A model generated the notes under the pieces. That model was not told where the DNA came from and did not search any database. It worked only from the letters and a program-made list of their open reading frames with translations. From positions 1 through 6,553 of the forward strand of contig JABZIP010000031.1 in assembly GCA_015258265.1 (NCBI GenBank): a DNA stretch of 6,553 bases. The letters are read 5' to 3'. Position numbers and translations under genes: made by a program. Positions 6,513 to 6,553 of this stretch are shown piece by piece (the stretch's first letter is position 1; each line of letters begins with the position of its first letter). The DNA is from Clostridiales bacterium. GTDB taxonomy: Bacteria > Bacillota > Clostridia > Peptostreptococcales > Anaerovoracaceae.

Positions 6513-6523
6513 ACATTTTTGAC
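6508..6523. repeat. 16-nt inverted repeat overlapping the -35 box (possible operator)
   Basis: GTCAAA (6508-6513), spacer CATT, TTTGAC (6518-6523): perfect six-base arms with a four-base gap, sitting on the -35 box of the promoter candidate. This is where a dimeric repressor would bind. The cognate regulator is not identifiable; the adjacent winged-helix protein is one candidate by position only. Confidence 0.4.
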
Positions 6524-6553
6524 ACAAAGCCTATAATATAATTTTGATTATTG

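Larger units (their letters stand above)
6464..6552. repeat. AT-rich 17/18-nt direct repeat pair
   Basis: ATATAATTTTTGATTATT (6464-6481) recurs as ATATAATTTTGATTATT (6536-6552), identical except for one T in the T-run, at a distance of about 72 bases. The two copies bracket the inverted repeat and the promoter candidate. The right copy ends at the window edge and may extend further. Confidence 0.5.

Overview
The window is AT-rich, and every gene or gene remnant I can support lies on the minus strand, so transcription runs from high to low coordinates. The low-GC composition, strong AGGAGG-type ribosome binding sites, a Cache-type chemoreceptor, a Gly-Leu-Gly kinase remnant and a UPF0014 iron-exporter remnant suggest a Firmicute, probably a motile anaerobe of the Clostridia. 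This placement is an inference from style and gene content; there is no marker gene here.

Layout in order of transcription. (a) 6553-6075: an AT-rich control region (a 17/18-nt direct repeat, a 16-nt inverted repeat and a promoter-like pair) leads into a small protein made of the C-terminal winged-helix domain of DpnI-type restriction enzymes, with no nuclease domain. A 40-codon orphan reading frame follows, apparently the tail of a lost gene. (b) 6056-4968: the remains of a fetA-fetB operon (ABC-type iron exporter). A deletion has joined the ATPase in frame to the permease, the permease seems to have lost an internal block, and an in-frame TAG cuts off its last 43 codons. (c) 4908-2277: three intact genes with short gaps: an unknown lipoprotein, a CDF-family metal exporter whose metal-site residues fit the manganese type, and a SemiSWEET sugar transporter. 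(d) 2207-2063: a C-terminal histidine-kinase fragment, frameshifted at a run of eight A. (e) 1987-1: a promoter with a roughly 170-nt leader, then a methyl-accepting chemotaxis protein that runs off the left edge.

The metal theme (a broken iron exporter beside an intact CDF exporter) may be chance or may reflect replacement of one efflux route by another. The main message is that intact genes alternate with several independently decayed ones (nuclease-less DpnI C-domain, orphan tail, fused fetAB, kinase stub). I see no RNA gene, insertion sequence or CRISPR array, and no convincing new multi-gene system.
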